DNA of 64,000 bases from Adiantum capillus-veneris (lineage: Eukaryota; Streptophyta; Polypodiopsida; Polypodiales; Pteridaceae): assembly GCA_014529385.2 (NCBI GenBank), contig CM043946.1, positions 35,738,558-35,802,557 on the forward strand. The letters run 5' to 3'. A program made the translations under genes and the position numbers. This document shows positions 29,324-41,991 of the stretch, in pieces. The notes under the pieces were generated by a model. It worked only from the letters and a program-made list of their open reading frames with translations. It was not told where the DNA came from and did not search any database. Position 1 is the first letter of the stretch. Each line of letters starts with the position of its first letter.

Positions 29324-32300
29324 TCATACTGTTTGAAATGTGCTCGTCACCCCTTGAAACCAATTGTTCCAGTTGGTACTAGGTGACAATTTTTGCCAGT
29401 AGTTTTCTATTAATTTAGGTGCCTCGTCGAGTTGCAAGGGTGGTAAGGTACTCTCCCAGGATCGAACTTGAAGTGGTTCATAAGGTGATTCTTGAACACT
29501 GGGAGGTGTGGATTCCTTTGTAGCTTCATGGAGGTCCACTATTGTAGGTGGAGGCTGTGGAGAATCTTATACCTCTATGGATGCATAACATGAGGAGCTA
29601 GAAGCTTCATGGGACTCCCCCCTTCCTGAGCTAGGTGGAATAAATCGTTCTTTCTTCGGTACCCAAACTAGCTCTGGAGCGGGTGTATAGCATTCTGTGA
29701 ATTTTTTCTTTCCACGATCGTCAATTCATTTTGGAGCTACAGGATTGGACGCACATGGGTCAGGTGATAGGTAATAACACACTCTACGTTTTGGAACCCA
29801 CATTCAATCATTTCCTTTATAGTAGCGTTGGGCTTCCTATAGTTGTTTAGGAATCCACCACCACGTTTCCTTACATTTTTTAGGGCGAGTGGGACGTTTC
29901 TTACAAGGCTTTTGTTTTTTAGCACTAGCTATGGTCGCTAAAGAAGCTTTAGGGACCCACTTGTATGTTTTCTTTGTTATATTAGGATGAGTCATGTCAG
30001 AAGCTATATGCATTGCTTGTAGCATATTTAAGGGTACGGGCATTTCATCCCCCTCAGGTGTTACCCAGGTCATCCCCCTATTTCCCCAAGTGTCTATGGT
30101 TGCTGCTAGGTGGACCCAATCCACATTGTCCGACTTAGTCATCCCAGGTAGTACATCCATATAAGGAGAATCTCCCCCAACATCAGTGTCCGCTTTACAC
30201 GTGTAACAATACTGCAATGGGGCCGAATGAATTGTGGTGTCAGATCTATGATCAATTATAAACCTGTTTCCTAGGGGATGTGCTTGACCAGTTACAAGAT
30301 CCACTCGAATGACAGAATCTTGGAACTGCAAGTAGACATGGTTTTTAGACCAGTCATGCACCATTTTTGCTTCCCTCATGCAAGGACGTCCTAAGATCGT
30401 CTCTGATGCCATAGTGTGCTTGGAGAAATCCATAACAATGAAGGTAATTCGTATTTTATGTCCAAGGACCTTGATCTTGAGATCTTCTAGCATCCCAATA
30501 GGTTAAACAATAGACCCATTGGCCATCTTTACTAGTATGGTTGTGGTCCCAAGGTGAGGTCTTCCCATAGTTTCCCATCAATTTTTAGTCACAATGCTAA
30601 CCCCAGCACCACCATCAAGGATTCCCTTCGCAGTTAATCCCTTGGTAGTGATTGGTATGGTCGCATTGGATTCATCACCCTCAAAGTATTGTCCCAACTT
30701 GTTAACAGGTATTTCTACAACAAGGTTCTCATCTAGGTTGGGCTGTGGATCTAAGTGTTCCTCCTCTATGGGCATCTCCCCAGCTCCATCCATCTGTGAA
30801 AATCGTGGTAGACCAACCTTCAGTTCTCCATTGAGGAAAGCTCGAAGAGCTGAGACTAGCTCAGGGTCTTTATATAGTTTGGACATGATGGTGGTTCTAA
30901 CTTCTGAAGACGTATTTGGCAATGCTTAACGACACCTTTTGGGCTTCAGTCCCTTGATATGGGGAAGATGGGATCTCCATTTCTACGATAGGATCAGGTA
31001 GTCCCTCTGTAAACATTCTATCCATCAAGAAGTGAGTACGCCCACTTTCCCATGACTTTAAGTCACTTTCTTCTTGGATGACACTAGGTATAGCTAAGGG
31101 TCTTGGTGCGGTTGTTGTTGCGTAGGGAACACAGTGTCTGTAATCTAGATATGCCTAGGTACTGGTTCTAGATCCCTTTGGGTATCTTCTACCAAACTCC
31201 TTAATTGCTTGACTCGCTCGATCTCCTCCATAGGGTTTGGATAGTTCCTATCTTCTTCTTGGATCTTGGCCATTGTGGCTCATGAAGATCTTCCTTGTTG
31301 GGTTCTATCTTAGTGATCGTTTTGGTCTCTATGGTTTCACCTGAATCCGAATCCTCTTCAACGTCGTTCATATATACAGGGTCATCATCAGTCCCTACGT
31401 TGGTCTTTGAAATGGGGTCTGACTTCACTGCTTTTTGCGATCTCTTTCTTCGTGTTTTCTTCTTTTTTTGAGATTGGGCAATTGATGTCGTGTCTCTTTC
31501 CTCAAGAATATAATTTTATTTTTGGAGCATCGATTGTGTGAGTACGTTTATTGATACCACATGTGTACTTTGTGATGGCTCCTCGATAACCTCAATCAAA
31601 TTCAATGGCGTGATCTTCGGTCCATTTGGATTGTTCGGACATTGGGCCACATTGATTACACATGAGTATCGGCATTGTAGACGTGCTCGCTTGATTGGTT
31701 TGCATTAGTGTGGCGTCTTTTTGTAGCCTAATAGGACACTCGGCCACACGATGTGGACCTCCACACTCATAGCATTGAAGAGGTGGTCTCTTAGCACTGT
31801 AATTGATATTTTGGCCTCTTGCAGCAAGAGCAGCTACTTGATAGACATGTTTAACATGTCCCCAATAGTCCTCCATGTAGTATTGTGGACTTTGTTCAAG
31901 CGCATCCATGCCATAGTCAATATTAGGGTCTATATCTTCCTCACAGCCTTCCAAACAAGCAATGTATGACTCACAACCCACTTGATTCACAAAAGTGATT
32001 CTCGGATGTGGTGGTTGCGGTCCTAGCAATGGAGGTGATAAGGGTGTTGTTTGAACAACATTTTGGGCCCTAGGAACCATGTGTTGTGACGTTTGTTTAA
32101 GAGGTGGAGCCGGCAACAATGCAGGCACTCGAGGTGTGTCTGTCCATGCTAAGGTCGGTCTATTGTCATCGCGCGCTTAAATACTATGCAATCCTTAGCT
32201 TGATGACCATACTTCCCACAGGCATTGCAGTTCCCATTGAATTTTACTCTAAAAGTAGGGCATTCACTGGTAGTATGCTGTCCATAGCATACTGAGCACC

Positions 32301-32371
32301 ATTGTTGCTCCCTTCTTGGATACATATGATTGTTTTGCGGAGCACAATTGTCTCTAAGACTCTCTTGAATG
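29324..32371 (-). pseudogene. K2 polyprotein, C-terminal half (zinc knuckles, protease, WVPK part)
   Basis: From right to left: the knuckle region (one intact CX2CX3HX4C knuckle encoded near 31740-31780; the last knuckle is destroyed by a deletion near 31650), the protease with DGGAG near 30610-30625, and the C-terminal part. The protease-to-C-terminal junction near 30150 is in frame, unlike K1, which shows that K1's break is secondary. W-[VI]-P-K repeats remain near 29955 and 29870. Stops and frameshifts occur near 29837, 30560, 30925 and elsewhere, so the gene is dead. Confidence 0.8.
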
Positions 32372-33052
32372 TGTTAGGAAATATGATGTAGCTAAGTAGA
32401 TATTCGAGTAGATTACTTAATGGAGAGAGATAATCTTCACACACAAGAGATTATAGAGTAGACAGAGAGAGAGAGTACACACGATATACGTGGTTCACCC
32501 AATGTGGGCTACGTCCACGGAAAGCAGCCACTCAATGGCTTTAGTACTTCAAAACAAGAAGTAGGTTACAAAGGGATTATACCCTTTTGGAGCTCCCACC
32601 TTGCTTCACTCTCACCACCTCACACCCACCTTGTTGCATCAACTTCACATTATGAAATGTGTGTAGAAATGGCCTCTTTTTATAGGACAAAAGAGCTGTG
32701 CCCTCTCATGAGAGGTAGCCATGTGTAGCCGCCCTTGTGTAGATAAGTCCAAATCAGACCCTCCAATCTGCCCATGTGCGGCCGTCCTTGAGAAGACAAG
32801 TCCGCTTTTGAATTCGACCACCGGCCGGCCGAATCCACCGGCCATTGACTACCAGCCAACCGACTGGTCGTTTTCTGACCACTTTTCGGCCGCCGTCCGA
32901 TCATAAGATTTCGGTGAAAAGGAATATTTCAGGGCGTTGAAATTTTGGTTTTCAACGAGTTATTTTTGGCTTCTCCTCATAATGGGGGCCTTACAAATGT
33001 GCGTTTTTAACACAAAAAATTACAAGGGGTAAATCAAGCTCCATACTTAACA
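32372..33052 (-). mobile_element. Solo LTR of family S (S1) inside K2 gag
   Basis: 681 bp with TG...CA ends, flanked by a perfect 5-bp duplication GAATG (32367-32371 and 33053-33057). The K2 Gag frame resumes on each side. A TATAAAAAG box (minus strand) lies near 32677. An inverted relative, S2, lies at 35908-36618. The internal region was lost, as happens by recombination between LTRs. Confidence 0.93.
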
Positions 33053-35400
33053 GAATGGCCTTGGTGAGATCTGCTAAAGTCATCTCAGATATCTTTGGCT
33101 CCTTAGCAATAGGCTTTAGGGTCATTGGTTGATGCCCCGATGCTTGCGAGCTAATAGATTTAGGCTCAACAAACACTCTTTCTCCTTGAATTATTTAAAT
33201 TATCCTCCAATTGGATTGCATTGGTGGTGATTGCTTCCCAAGTGGTGATACCTTTAATGACTAGGCCATTGTAGATATCCTCATGTCGTAATCCCCTAAT
33301 GAATCTATCAAGCAATTGATTATTATTGAAGTGCTCATTTGGATTACAACGAGAATTCAAATGCTTCAAGCGACTAATAAAGTCTCTCATCGACTCTCCT
33401 TCCTCTCGTTGGGCTTTCTGTAGTTGAGAGGATACACCCCACAACACTCCCTCTCGTATGCATTCCTTTAAGAACAGTCTCCTAAAAGTAGGGTAAATCA
33501 TTTTTTCTTCCGCCCTTAGGGTTCTATACCAATCCCTAGCCTTCCCACTTAAGGTTAGGCTTAAAGCATTACTCTTATGCAGGTCGTTGTGTTCTCCTAG
33601 AGAATCGCATATTTGTTCAAACACTTCGATATGCTTTCTCAGATTCACATCTCCACTAAATTTTTTTGTGAGCTTGGCTATTTGTACTGCCTTACTTCTA
33701 GGCTCTCTATCAGGCGTATTACGCATATTCTCAGCAATAGATCGACTGATAGCTTGAGCAAATGTTGCCAAGTCACCTAAGTGAGTAGTCACCGTGGGTG
33801 AAGGTGGTCCAGAGTCTACATGTGGAGTAGGTATTGGCATTGGGCTTGGCGCATAGGAAGCCCTTGGGTTCCATGTTTGGTACGGTGTTGTGCCATGTGG
33901 CGGTCCAAAGTTCATATGTGTGGCCCTAGGCATAGCAGACGTCAGATGTGATATGCTAATGCTAGCTGGTATGGTCCCATGGAAATAAGAACTTGGGTGT
34001 TGTGGTTGTGGAGCATACGTTGTTGAAACCATGGGAGGGGTAGGAACTACATGAGTACGAGGACCCATGGCTGTATATGATTGGTACACACTTGTAGGTA
34101 CTGTTGCAGGCATTGAGATACCATGTAGTGGTGCTTTACTAACAAATGAGGTCCATAGCGTGTTGCTTGGCATGCCCATCATTGGGGTAGGCATGCTAGC
34201 CGTGGTATCATCAAGGGAAAGATGAGCTAGAGTTGGAAAAGTAAAGCTATCACTTGTGGGCTCAGATTGCACTGAGACCCCTAGCGAAACAACATATGGA
34301 GGATCCATCGAACTTACCGAGGGAGTCTCCATTTGCGATAAGGTTGGTTGTTTAGCCTTCCCTGTATCCAAGAATCTCATGAGACCCGTTGAAGGCATGT
34401 GGATCCCCTTGTTCTGTCTCTCTAGCTCAATAACCCTATGGATGACCTCACAAACTCTTTGTTGTTGATCTTGCACACTAGTAGCACCCGTTGTGGATTG
34501 TAAAACATCTAACCAATCCACGTGATAGGTGTGACCTATCACCCGTTGTGGATTGTAAGACATCTAACCAACCCACGTGATAGGTGTGACCTATGTATAG
34601 GTCGGTTAGAGTTTCCCTTTGTAGTTTGTACTCCCAGTTCTCATTTAGGAATGCTCCATCTAGACTTGAGATGCTAGGGGTGTCCTTTGAACTAGACGCA
34701 ATGTGGCTCTCTATGAGTTGACCCTTAGTGGTCGCTAATTCAGGAGCACTCGATTGCTCTCCTATCAAAGATATTTACATAGGGGTTTTCGTTTTTAACT
34801 CTCTTCGTTGCTCCACCTTGCGTAAGCTCTCAATTTCCTTTTCCCTAGCCGCGATGATATACCGCTCAACTTCTTGTGCTTCGGCAAGGCTTCTGTCATC
34901 AGGTAATATAACCTCGGAGGAGAATAGCTCTGAAGAGTCAGGGGGTGCAGTGAATGGAGTATTCACGTGCACACTCTCTAAGAGCATGGGGTCTACGTTG
35001 GTCATTAATGGAAAATTTACTTCCACACCCCTTCATTTACATCATTAGCTCCATGTTCGGAGCGAGTAGCTCTACTAAAGGTTTCCTTCAAGCAGCTAAG
35101 CACGCTCAGCTAGACCCATGGAATGCATGTCTTGGCTTGAGCTATCGGGATTAGGCATTGGGTAACCCTCCATGACGTCGTTGTCAGAGGAAGAGTCACT
35201 AAAAGCTATATGTGGGTCCTAAGTGGTACTACCTTGGGTTCCCGCCGAGGGATCGGAACCTAAGGTAGGTGGATATTGAGCACTCGTGTAAGTCGAAATG
35301 CTCTCTAGTTGCTCTGCCTCTAGCACATGACCAGAGTGCAGATGCATATGCCTTTGGCACCCTACAAGCACCGGTGAATAACCTCGAAGGTTAACTGCTT
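33053..35400 (-). pseudogene. K2 polyprotein, N-terminal half (Gag)
   Basis: Matches K1 residues 1 to about 690. The Gag helical domain (HIEVFEQICDSLGEHNDLHK block) is intact near 33170-33680. A local tandem duplication of about 58 bp near 34488-34600 and several frameshifts break the N-terminal half. The ATG equivalent to K1's 16217 is preserved near 35350. Confidence 0.8.
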
Positions 35401-35907
35401 ACTTTTTTAGGCGTCCGTTTTCACTCGTTTTTTGATGTTTTTTAATGATCAGTTTTTGGATTAGAGTGTGTGATAGCTCGAAACGAGCATATTGCTTAGA
35501 GGGTCGTGGTGTGCTTTACAACATAGCGTTCGGTTACCCGAAGCTCCGTTGGTCCTCAAAAAGGTTGATTTTTACCTACACATGAGGCTAAAATACGTAA
35601 TTTTAAAGGGGGACTGAGGCCTGAGCCTGAACGAGAGTTTGGGCTTGGGTGTGGGCTTGGGTATGGGGGATATTTCCAATCCCAGACCTACCTTTAATTA
35701 CTTTTTGGGATGAGGTCACTGCGGCCACGCTGTGCGCGCGAGCACACACACACCTAACCTACCTACTGACAACTAATACAACTATTATTACACACTAACA
35801 CACTAGTAACTTTACACAGAACTAACATTATGGATGTACTACCTTAATTCTAACACCTTATCATAGAGAAAACATAGTACCTTTCAACACCTTATTAACA
35901 AAAAAAA

Positions 35908-36618
35908 TGTTAAGTATGGAGCCTGATTTACCCCTTGTAATTTTCTATGGTAAAAACACACATTTGTAAGGCCCCCATTATGAGAAGAAGCCATCGTGTG
36001 TGAAGGAAAATCACTCGCCGGGAACCAAAATTTTCAGGGGCAACGAGATTTTTTTTTTTGCTTTGTCGGAATATTCCTTTTTGTCGGAATATTATGGTCG
36101 AAAAGTGGTCGGTTGGCCGGTGGTTGGAAGTCAATGGCCGATGGACGGTAGCCGAATTCAATGGCCGGTGGCCGAATTCAAAAGCGGACTTTCTTCTCAA
36201 GGGCGGCCACACATGGGCGGATTGGAAGGTCCGATTTGGACTTATCTACATAAGGGCGGCTACACATGGTTTCCTCTCATGAGAGAAGGCAACCCTTTTG
36301 GCCTATAAAAGGAGGCCATTTCTACACACATTTCATAGTGTGAAGTTGATGCAACAAGGTGGGTGTGAGGTGGTGAGAGTGAAGCAAGGCGGGAGTTCTA
36401 TTAAGGGTATAATCCCTTTGTAAACTACTTATTGTTTTGAAGTACTAAAGCCATTGAGTGGCTGCTTTCCCGTGGACGTAGCCCACATTGGGTGAACCAC
36501 GTATATCGTGTGTACTCTCTCTCTCTCTCTCCTCTATAATGTCTTGTGTGTGAAATCTATCTCTCTCCATTAAGTAATCTACTCAAATATCTATTTAGCT
36601 ATGTATTATTTCCTAGCA
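35908..36618 (+). mobile_element. Solo LTR of family S (S2) in K2 leader
   Basis: 711 bp from TGTTAAGTATGGAG to TTTCCTAGCA, the inverted relative of S1. A CTATAAAAGG box lies at 36303-36312, with a (CT)n run near 36515-36532. Flanking AAAAA repeats fit a target duplication but are low-complexity. A phrase of about 37 bp (ACATAGTACCTTTCAAC...) is found on both sides of the insert. Confidence 0.88.
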
Positions 36619-36797
36619 AAAAACATAGTACCTTTCAACCCCTTATTAACAAAACAATACACAGCAGCAAAACAAACTCCTTCTCAACACACACACTTCC
36701 TTCTTTACCTTTCCTACATTTCAAAATGCACCACAAAGTAGCATAGAGTGCTACTAGAGCTTAATGCAGGGCATTTCCCCGACAACGGTGCCAAAAA

Positions 36798-37354
36798 TGT
36801 GCGCGTTTGTTGCATGTGTCCATGCAAGGGACTTGCCGCTACACTGTGTGCGAGCCACAAATGGCTCCAAGTACACAACTAGACTAATCTAGCAAGCTCA
36901 AGAAAGCAAGGGTGTGTCACTCACCGCCCTATGCTCACCTTCATGGAGGATTCCTCGCCGCGAAGAAGAAGGAGCTTCCGTCGTGCCACGCTCAACTGCC
37001 TCGTCGCCATCATGCCGTCGTTGTAATTCTTGATCGCTCTCTCTCTCTTTCTCCCCCTCATACACACACACAAGGAGATGAAGAAGAAGAAGATGGAGAT
37101 GGAGCAAGAGCACTCCTCAATTGCACAAATGAGACATTTTTACGTTTACGTGACTTTTATATGAGCTCGCCCCATTCACACTTGGGCGCCCATACTTAGC
37201 CAACTAACCCTTGAACGTTCATGTTAGAGTGTGCCTCTCATCGACGATCACTCTTACCCTTTTCCTATTGGACTGACAAGCCCGGTCCCTGACTCTACCA
37301 AATAAATAATACGACGTTTGTCGTAGGTGATAGAAATGTGCGTGAGGGTTAACA
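36798..37354 (-). repeat. 5' LTR of K2
   Basis: 557 bp, aligned with 17061-17663; TGTTAACCCTCACGC start and GCGCACA end on the minus strand. The primer-site sequence TGGCACCGTTGTCGGGGA lies just to its left (about 36776-36793). Confidence 0.85.
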
Positions 37355-38266
37355 CTTGGTTATTTTTGCGGCTTGGTTTGTGTGGCCATACTTTGGAGTG
37401 CAAGAAGGTTCTTGGAGTTCCAAATCTCACAACTTCACAATGGCCCCCCCTTGCTCGATCACGCGCAACAACATCGACCAAAACCAACCAAAAGCTATGG
37501 ATAATGGATCGTCAACCGTCTAGTTAGCGGCCTATGCACTAGCACATTTCTCAAGGAACCCGGCAAATTGTTTGTTACCATCACAATTATCATGAATGTG
37601 ACTCGATGCTTTGTTTGGCTCGAGAGTTTGAAGCCAAAGTTACAAACAGGAACTCATAGGAAGACAAGGATAAAGGCAAGCTGGACAGAGATTACAGTAA
37701 TAAAGATTTGGCAGAGGAGATCAACATGGCACACGTGGCGGTGGCCACAGTGGCCTCGACGTCAGATTTCTAGTCAAAAGGAAAGTGTCACCACTAGCTT
37801 CAACCAGAGAGAGGCTTGTGAGTGGCAGAGAGGGGCAATGAATGCTCCTTATAATTAATTTTGACCCTTGTGTTGGAGTTCAAGTTATTGGTGTTTGGAC
37901 CCGTAGGTCAAAGTTCAATACACATGCATCTGGCAGGGAACCAATTAGACGTCTAAAACACTATGGATGGGCACGCCAATTTGCTGTTGTTGGTCGGATC
38001 ATGAACAAGATGTGTTCCACAGTTCATTATCTTGAAGTTTTATATTTTGGACGTGATGTGTTCACAGTTTACAAATGGGGATTATTGGAAGTTCAGAGTT
38101 TCTACAAAGCCAATCGATGCTCAAGATGGCATTACTTTCAGGTACAAAGTTGAGGAGAGCAACATCGAGGTGTATCCAGTTGGTGGCCATTACTGGGGTG
38201 TCCATGGTAGCTTCTTCATTGACTTGGTCTCACTATTGATTTCCACTATGAGCTGCAAAGAGGGTG
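37355..38266 (+). other. Internal region of element C, unknown coding-like sequence
   Basis: About 0.9 kb with no Gag or Pol motif. A stretch at about 38035-38260 reads open and protein-like (GDYWKFRVSTKPIDAQDG, then TFRYKVEESNIEVYPVGG and HYWGVHGSFF) but has no ATG nearby and runs into the LTR. Upstream parts of the same frame contain stops. It could be a captured gene fragment. Confidence 0.35.
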
Positions 38267-38470
38267 TGTTAGAGTTTTGGCATCTCAAGTGAACTGCCCA
38301 ATGTGATCCCATTATTTAGTTTGGCTTTTAGGTATTTATTTTACTTATTTGTCAAAGTCTTGGGTAGGGCAATTTACTAAGGTTGCTATATAAGCAGCCT
38401 CTTGCCTCCATATTGTATACACATTCAGTTATTCATTGCCAAGGTTGATTGGCTCAAGAGACTCCCTCTC

Positions 38471-38546
<76 letters not shown>

Positions 38547-38580
38547 TGGTCTCTATGCTTCCGCATCATCGACTTTGACA
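38267..38580 (+). repeat. 3' LTR of element C
   Basis: 314 bp; aligns with 27136-27425 with about nine base changes and a longer (CT)n run (about 38465-38541). Preceded by a purine-rich tract. Confidence 0.9.
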
Positions 38581-40563
38581 ATAGGCTGATCTATAACATT
38601 TTCAAAAACCGCCATAGGCTGTACATTTGCCTCATTCAAATTTACATCCAAATTTCCACCACTGAAAAGAGGCAACAAACTGTCATAAATGTCCTGTGAG
38701 CTTACATTATTGTCTCTAGTACATGACAACAAGGGCTGAACATAATCTTCCACAAGCACAACATTTCGTGAAACCAAGATATGCTTTGCCTGTGGATGGT
38801 ACAACCTATAACCTTTGCTTTCAGTACTATAACCAACAAAAATTCATTTGACAGCTTTATCATCCAGTTTTCTGTGATGCGTTTGTGGCACTAAAGCATA
38901 TGCCAAACAACCAAAAATGCGCATTTGATCAATAGAAGTCTTTCTATCATGAAATGCTTTATAGGATTCATAGACTGCAAAGCTTCCAGAGGACACTTGT
39001 TAAGTGATAGCCTTTTGCCAAACCGAATGTGGAAAAGCTTGACTCTTGACCATACATCGTGCCATTTCTCTGCAACACCATTTTGTTGAGGTGTATATGA
39101 CACTGTATGTTTTAAACCCGACTAGCGATAAATGCATTAAATTCATGAGACATATACCCCCCCCGGATTTGAACGGAGGGTGCCCATAGTACATTTAGAG
39201 ACATTTTCAGCCATAGCCAAAAATTGCTTGAAGCGCATGAACACTTTGGACTTAGCTTTAAGCGGATATACCCATGCATTCTTCGAGTAATCATCAATGA
39301 AAGTCACAAAGTAAAGGTAATTGCCCAAGGACCAAGTTTGAATGGGCCCGCAAACATCGCTACGCACAAGCTCCAACCTGCACGTGGCCCTTACTAAAAT
39401 ATACTTTGGAAATTTTGAATGTTGCATCTTACCCAAAGTATAGCCTTCACAAACATGTTTCACAGGTGATTCAAGAGGGGGCAAAGATCCATATCAAATT
39501 TTTGCAAACACAACAAACTGGTAAAATTTAGATGCCCAAAACGTTCATGCCAAAGTTTTGCATCCAAAACAACTTTTGAATCCACAATTACAGTTACAAA
39601 ATTCTGCCCACACTTGTCATACAAAGTGAGATTATATAGCCCATGGCATAAAATGCCAGATGCAACAATTTTGTCACCAAAACTAAGATCGTGAATTGTA
39701 CATTTGTCATCCACAAATTTGACAACAAGACAAGTCTAGCAAGTGCAGATATGGACCAAAGCTTCTTTTTTATCCCAGGTACAAAGTGCATCAACAAGTG
39801 TGAAAGAACTACCATTTTCAACAGTCAACACTTTTCCAACTCCCTTGACCAGATAAGAGACATTGTTCACATAAATGGCTGTGTTTCCATGAGAGACATC
39901 CTCGAGAGAGGTAAACAAGTCACGATGAGAGGTAATGTGCTTTGTAGCACCATTATCAAAGTACCACACATGAGCATCTGCAACAACTGACATACATGCA
40001 TCACGGAAATAAGGATCATAAGTGCACTCTGCACTAAAAGTCCATTCTGCATCTACATCAACATCACAATCTCCTTTCGTAGAAGATTTTACAATTAATG
40101 CACTTGTAGTGGAACCATCCTCTTTCTTCTTAGCCTCATTTGCCTTCAATTTTGGACAGTGCTTGATCAAGTGATCATTAGCATTACATAATGGCAACAC
40201 ATCTTCTTTTTTCCCTTTTCACCAGAATTTCTAGATGAAGTGTTGCTAGTAGAAGCATTGGGAATAGGTGCCTTTCCACTCGCAGAAGAACCATGAGGAG
40301 TGGCTACATTGTTGCTACCACTTTTTCTTTAAGCAGCAATAAAGACCTATTTAGTTGCACACTGTTTAGCCCTATTTTTTTTGGAAAGTGACTCTTACAA
40401 TAGCAATGTACATAATACAACTTGACAACTTTAGGATTTACTTGGGTAAGAAGTCTCCAAGTACTAGCAAAATCCTAGTAAGAATCTGGCAAAGCATCAT
40501 GAATCGTCTGCATAAGGCAATTGTCAGAAATGACTTCACCTGCAGAAATAAGATGCCATTAAT
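38581..40563 (-). pseudogene. Copia D gag-protease-integrase, decayed
   Basis: Read right to left: end of Gag (helical part near 40560-40400); a zinc knuckle CX2CX4HX4C (CNANDHLIKHC core) near 40150-40195, entered after a frameshift; protease block VWYFDNGATKHITSH near 39930-39970 (DNGA instead of DSGA); pre-integrase block LWHERFGHLN near 39550; integrase block LVRSDVCGP then YFVTFIDDYSKNAWVYP near 39260-39370; and YTPQQNGVAE near 39080. Frameshifts separate most blocks. The RT continues at 27135 beyond element C. LTRs of D were not found. Confidence 0.85.
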
Positions 40564-41065
40564 GTAACGAAATATGGCTAATACATTGATTGTAGTGGAA
40601 TTAAAGTAACAATAGTGAGCATTTCCTTAAGAGAATTCGTAGATAGCATAAGGAGAGCACTTGATTACTGGTAGCAAAATGAATGTTATGCCTAATTAGC
40701 TCAGCATGAACGATACCTGTAAAAGAGAGAGAAAGTTAAAAAAATTAACAACAATTGAGGACTGAATTTACATGGAGCCGATCCCCCCTCCAAACGGATT
40801 TTATATTATAGATTCTCCCTTGAAGAGAGACTTGGTACAATACATGTGTTGTGTTCATTGAGACCCTTGTTGATGCAATGAAGATGGTAAACTTCATGCA
40901 CCAAAGTTATGCCCATAACTACCTTGCAAAAACATTAACTTGTTCCTGGACTCAATCCCAAGACCTCAAACACCTTCAAAGGTGTAGAGAGCTAGCAGGG
41001 ATTGACGGAAGGGAAGAGGAATAAGAAGTAGCATACAATAAAGAAGTAGTTTCCTCTCATATCTG

Positions 41066-41310
41066 TAGCATTTGGACAAATGTCCTCCTTTTCCCCTTTC
41101 AAGAGAAAGACCTTAATTTCTTAAATTGTAGCATTCGGACAAATGTCCTCCTTTTCCCCTTTTAAGAGAAAGACCTTAATTGATTTAAATTGTAGCATTT
41201 GAACAAATTTCCTCCTTTTCCCCTTTTAAGAGAAAGACTTTAATTTCTTAATTTGTAGCATTTGGACAAATGTTCTCCTTTTTCCCTCTTAAGAGAAAGG
41301 CCTTAAGTTT
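41066..41310. repeat. 62-bp tandem repeats in F LTR (four copies)
   Basis: Units start with GTAGCATTTGGACAAATGTC and end with AAGAGAAAGACCTTAAT near 41066, 41128, 41191 and 41253. The other F LTR has six. Confidence 0.88.
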
Positions 41311-41413
41311 TTAATCGAATCTAAATTCTCATTGGACCTTCCTATAGGTCATCCAATAGGGTTCAAGCACATTATGAGGGCAATATTGCTAGGGGCCTCC
41401 CAGGTGGCCTTAA

Positions 41414-41735
41414 TGAAGGGAATGGATTGTGCTAGCTAGGGAGGATGAAAGAGAAACATCATGCACACAAGTGAGTGTGTGTTGGCTAGATTATCACTCA
41501 AGAGAATTAGGTTCCAAGATCAATTAACTTGGACTCATAAACACGGTCTTGAGTTGTTGCTAAGCCATCACAATCTCACCATAAACAAGAGAGAGATGTA
41601 ATGCAAAATAGACTTTTTTGTTTATTCACTCATAAAATAAGCTTTAAGTAGCTCTACAAACTTGCACCACAGCATATGGGATAATTACACTTTTCTCTCG
41701 TTAACTCACACTTTAGGACAAAGCTCACCTTTACA
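41414..41735 (-). repeat. 3' LTR of E
   Basis: 322 bp; TGTAAAGGTGAGC start and CCCTTCA end on the minus strand. Only a short GA run is present, compared with about 80 bp in the other LTR. Confidence 0.88.
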
Positions 41736-41991
41736 ATCCTCCCCTTGAGGTTTGGACTAGGAAGAAGCTGAAGAAAATTGACATCTCTGGCACACTCCAC
41801 TCCAAGAGCAAAAGAACATCTCCACTCCAGGAGACCATCCCCAATCCAGGAGACAAACTATCTCTAGTTCAAGAGACACTCAAACACCTCCCCTCAAACA
41901 AATATATAAAACTGAGACCGAGCTAGTCCAAGCTATCTCCAAACAAATACAACTAAAGGGGAAATGGTAAAACAACAGCTAGACAATGTCG

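Larger units (their letters stand above)
27507..37354 (-). mobile_element. K2: second gag-protease-only element, decayed, with two solo LTRs inside
   Basis: Same family and orientation as K1. 5' LTR at 36798-37354; the 3' LTR is cut to its inner 146 bp (27507-27652). Coding parts match K1 along the full length but carry stops, frameshifts and small duplications. Two family-S solo LTRs (32372-33052 and 35908-36618) lie inside. K2 sits within element C. Like K1 it has no RT, RNase H or integrase. Confidence 0.85.
27136..38580 (+). mobile_element. C: small non-autonomous Copia-type LTR element, split by K2
   Basis: Two similar LTRs (27136-27425 and 38267-38580) with TG...CA ends, a TGGTATTAGAGC primer site after the left one, and a purine-rich tract (GCAAAGAGGGTG) before the right one. 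Flanking 5-bp repeats are GTAGG and ATAGG (one mismatch). Without K2 its internal part is only about 1 kb and has no Gag or Pol motif. It inserted in Copia D between integrase and RT. The whole span here includes K2 and its own inserts. Confidence 0.85.

Noticed and set aside
35928-36312. Frames inside S2 resembling small proteins
   Set aside because: They lie in a solo LTR, differ in the inverted copy S1, and show no domain.
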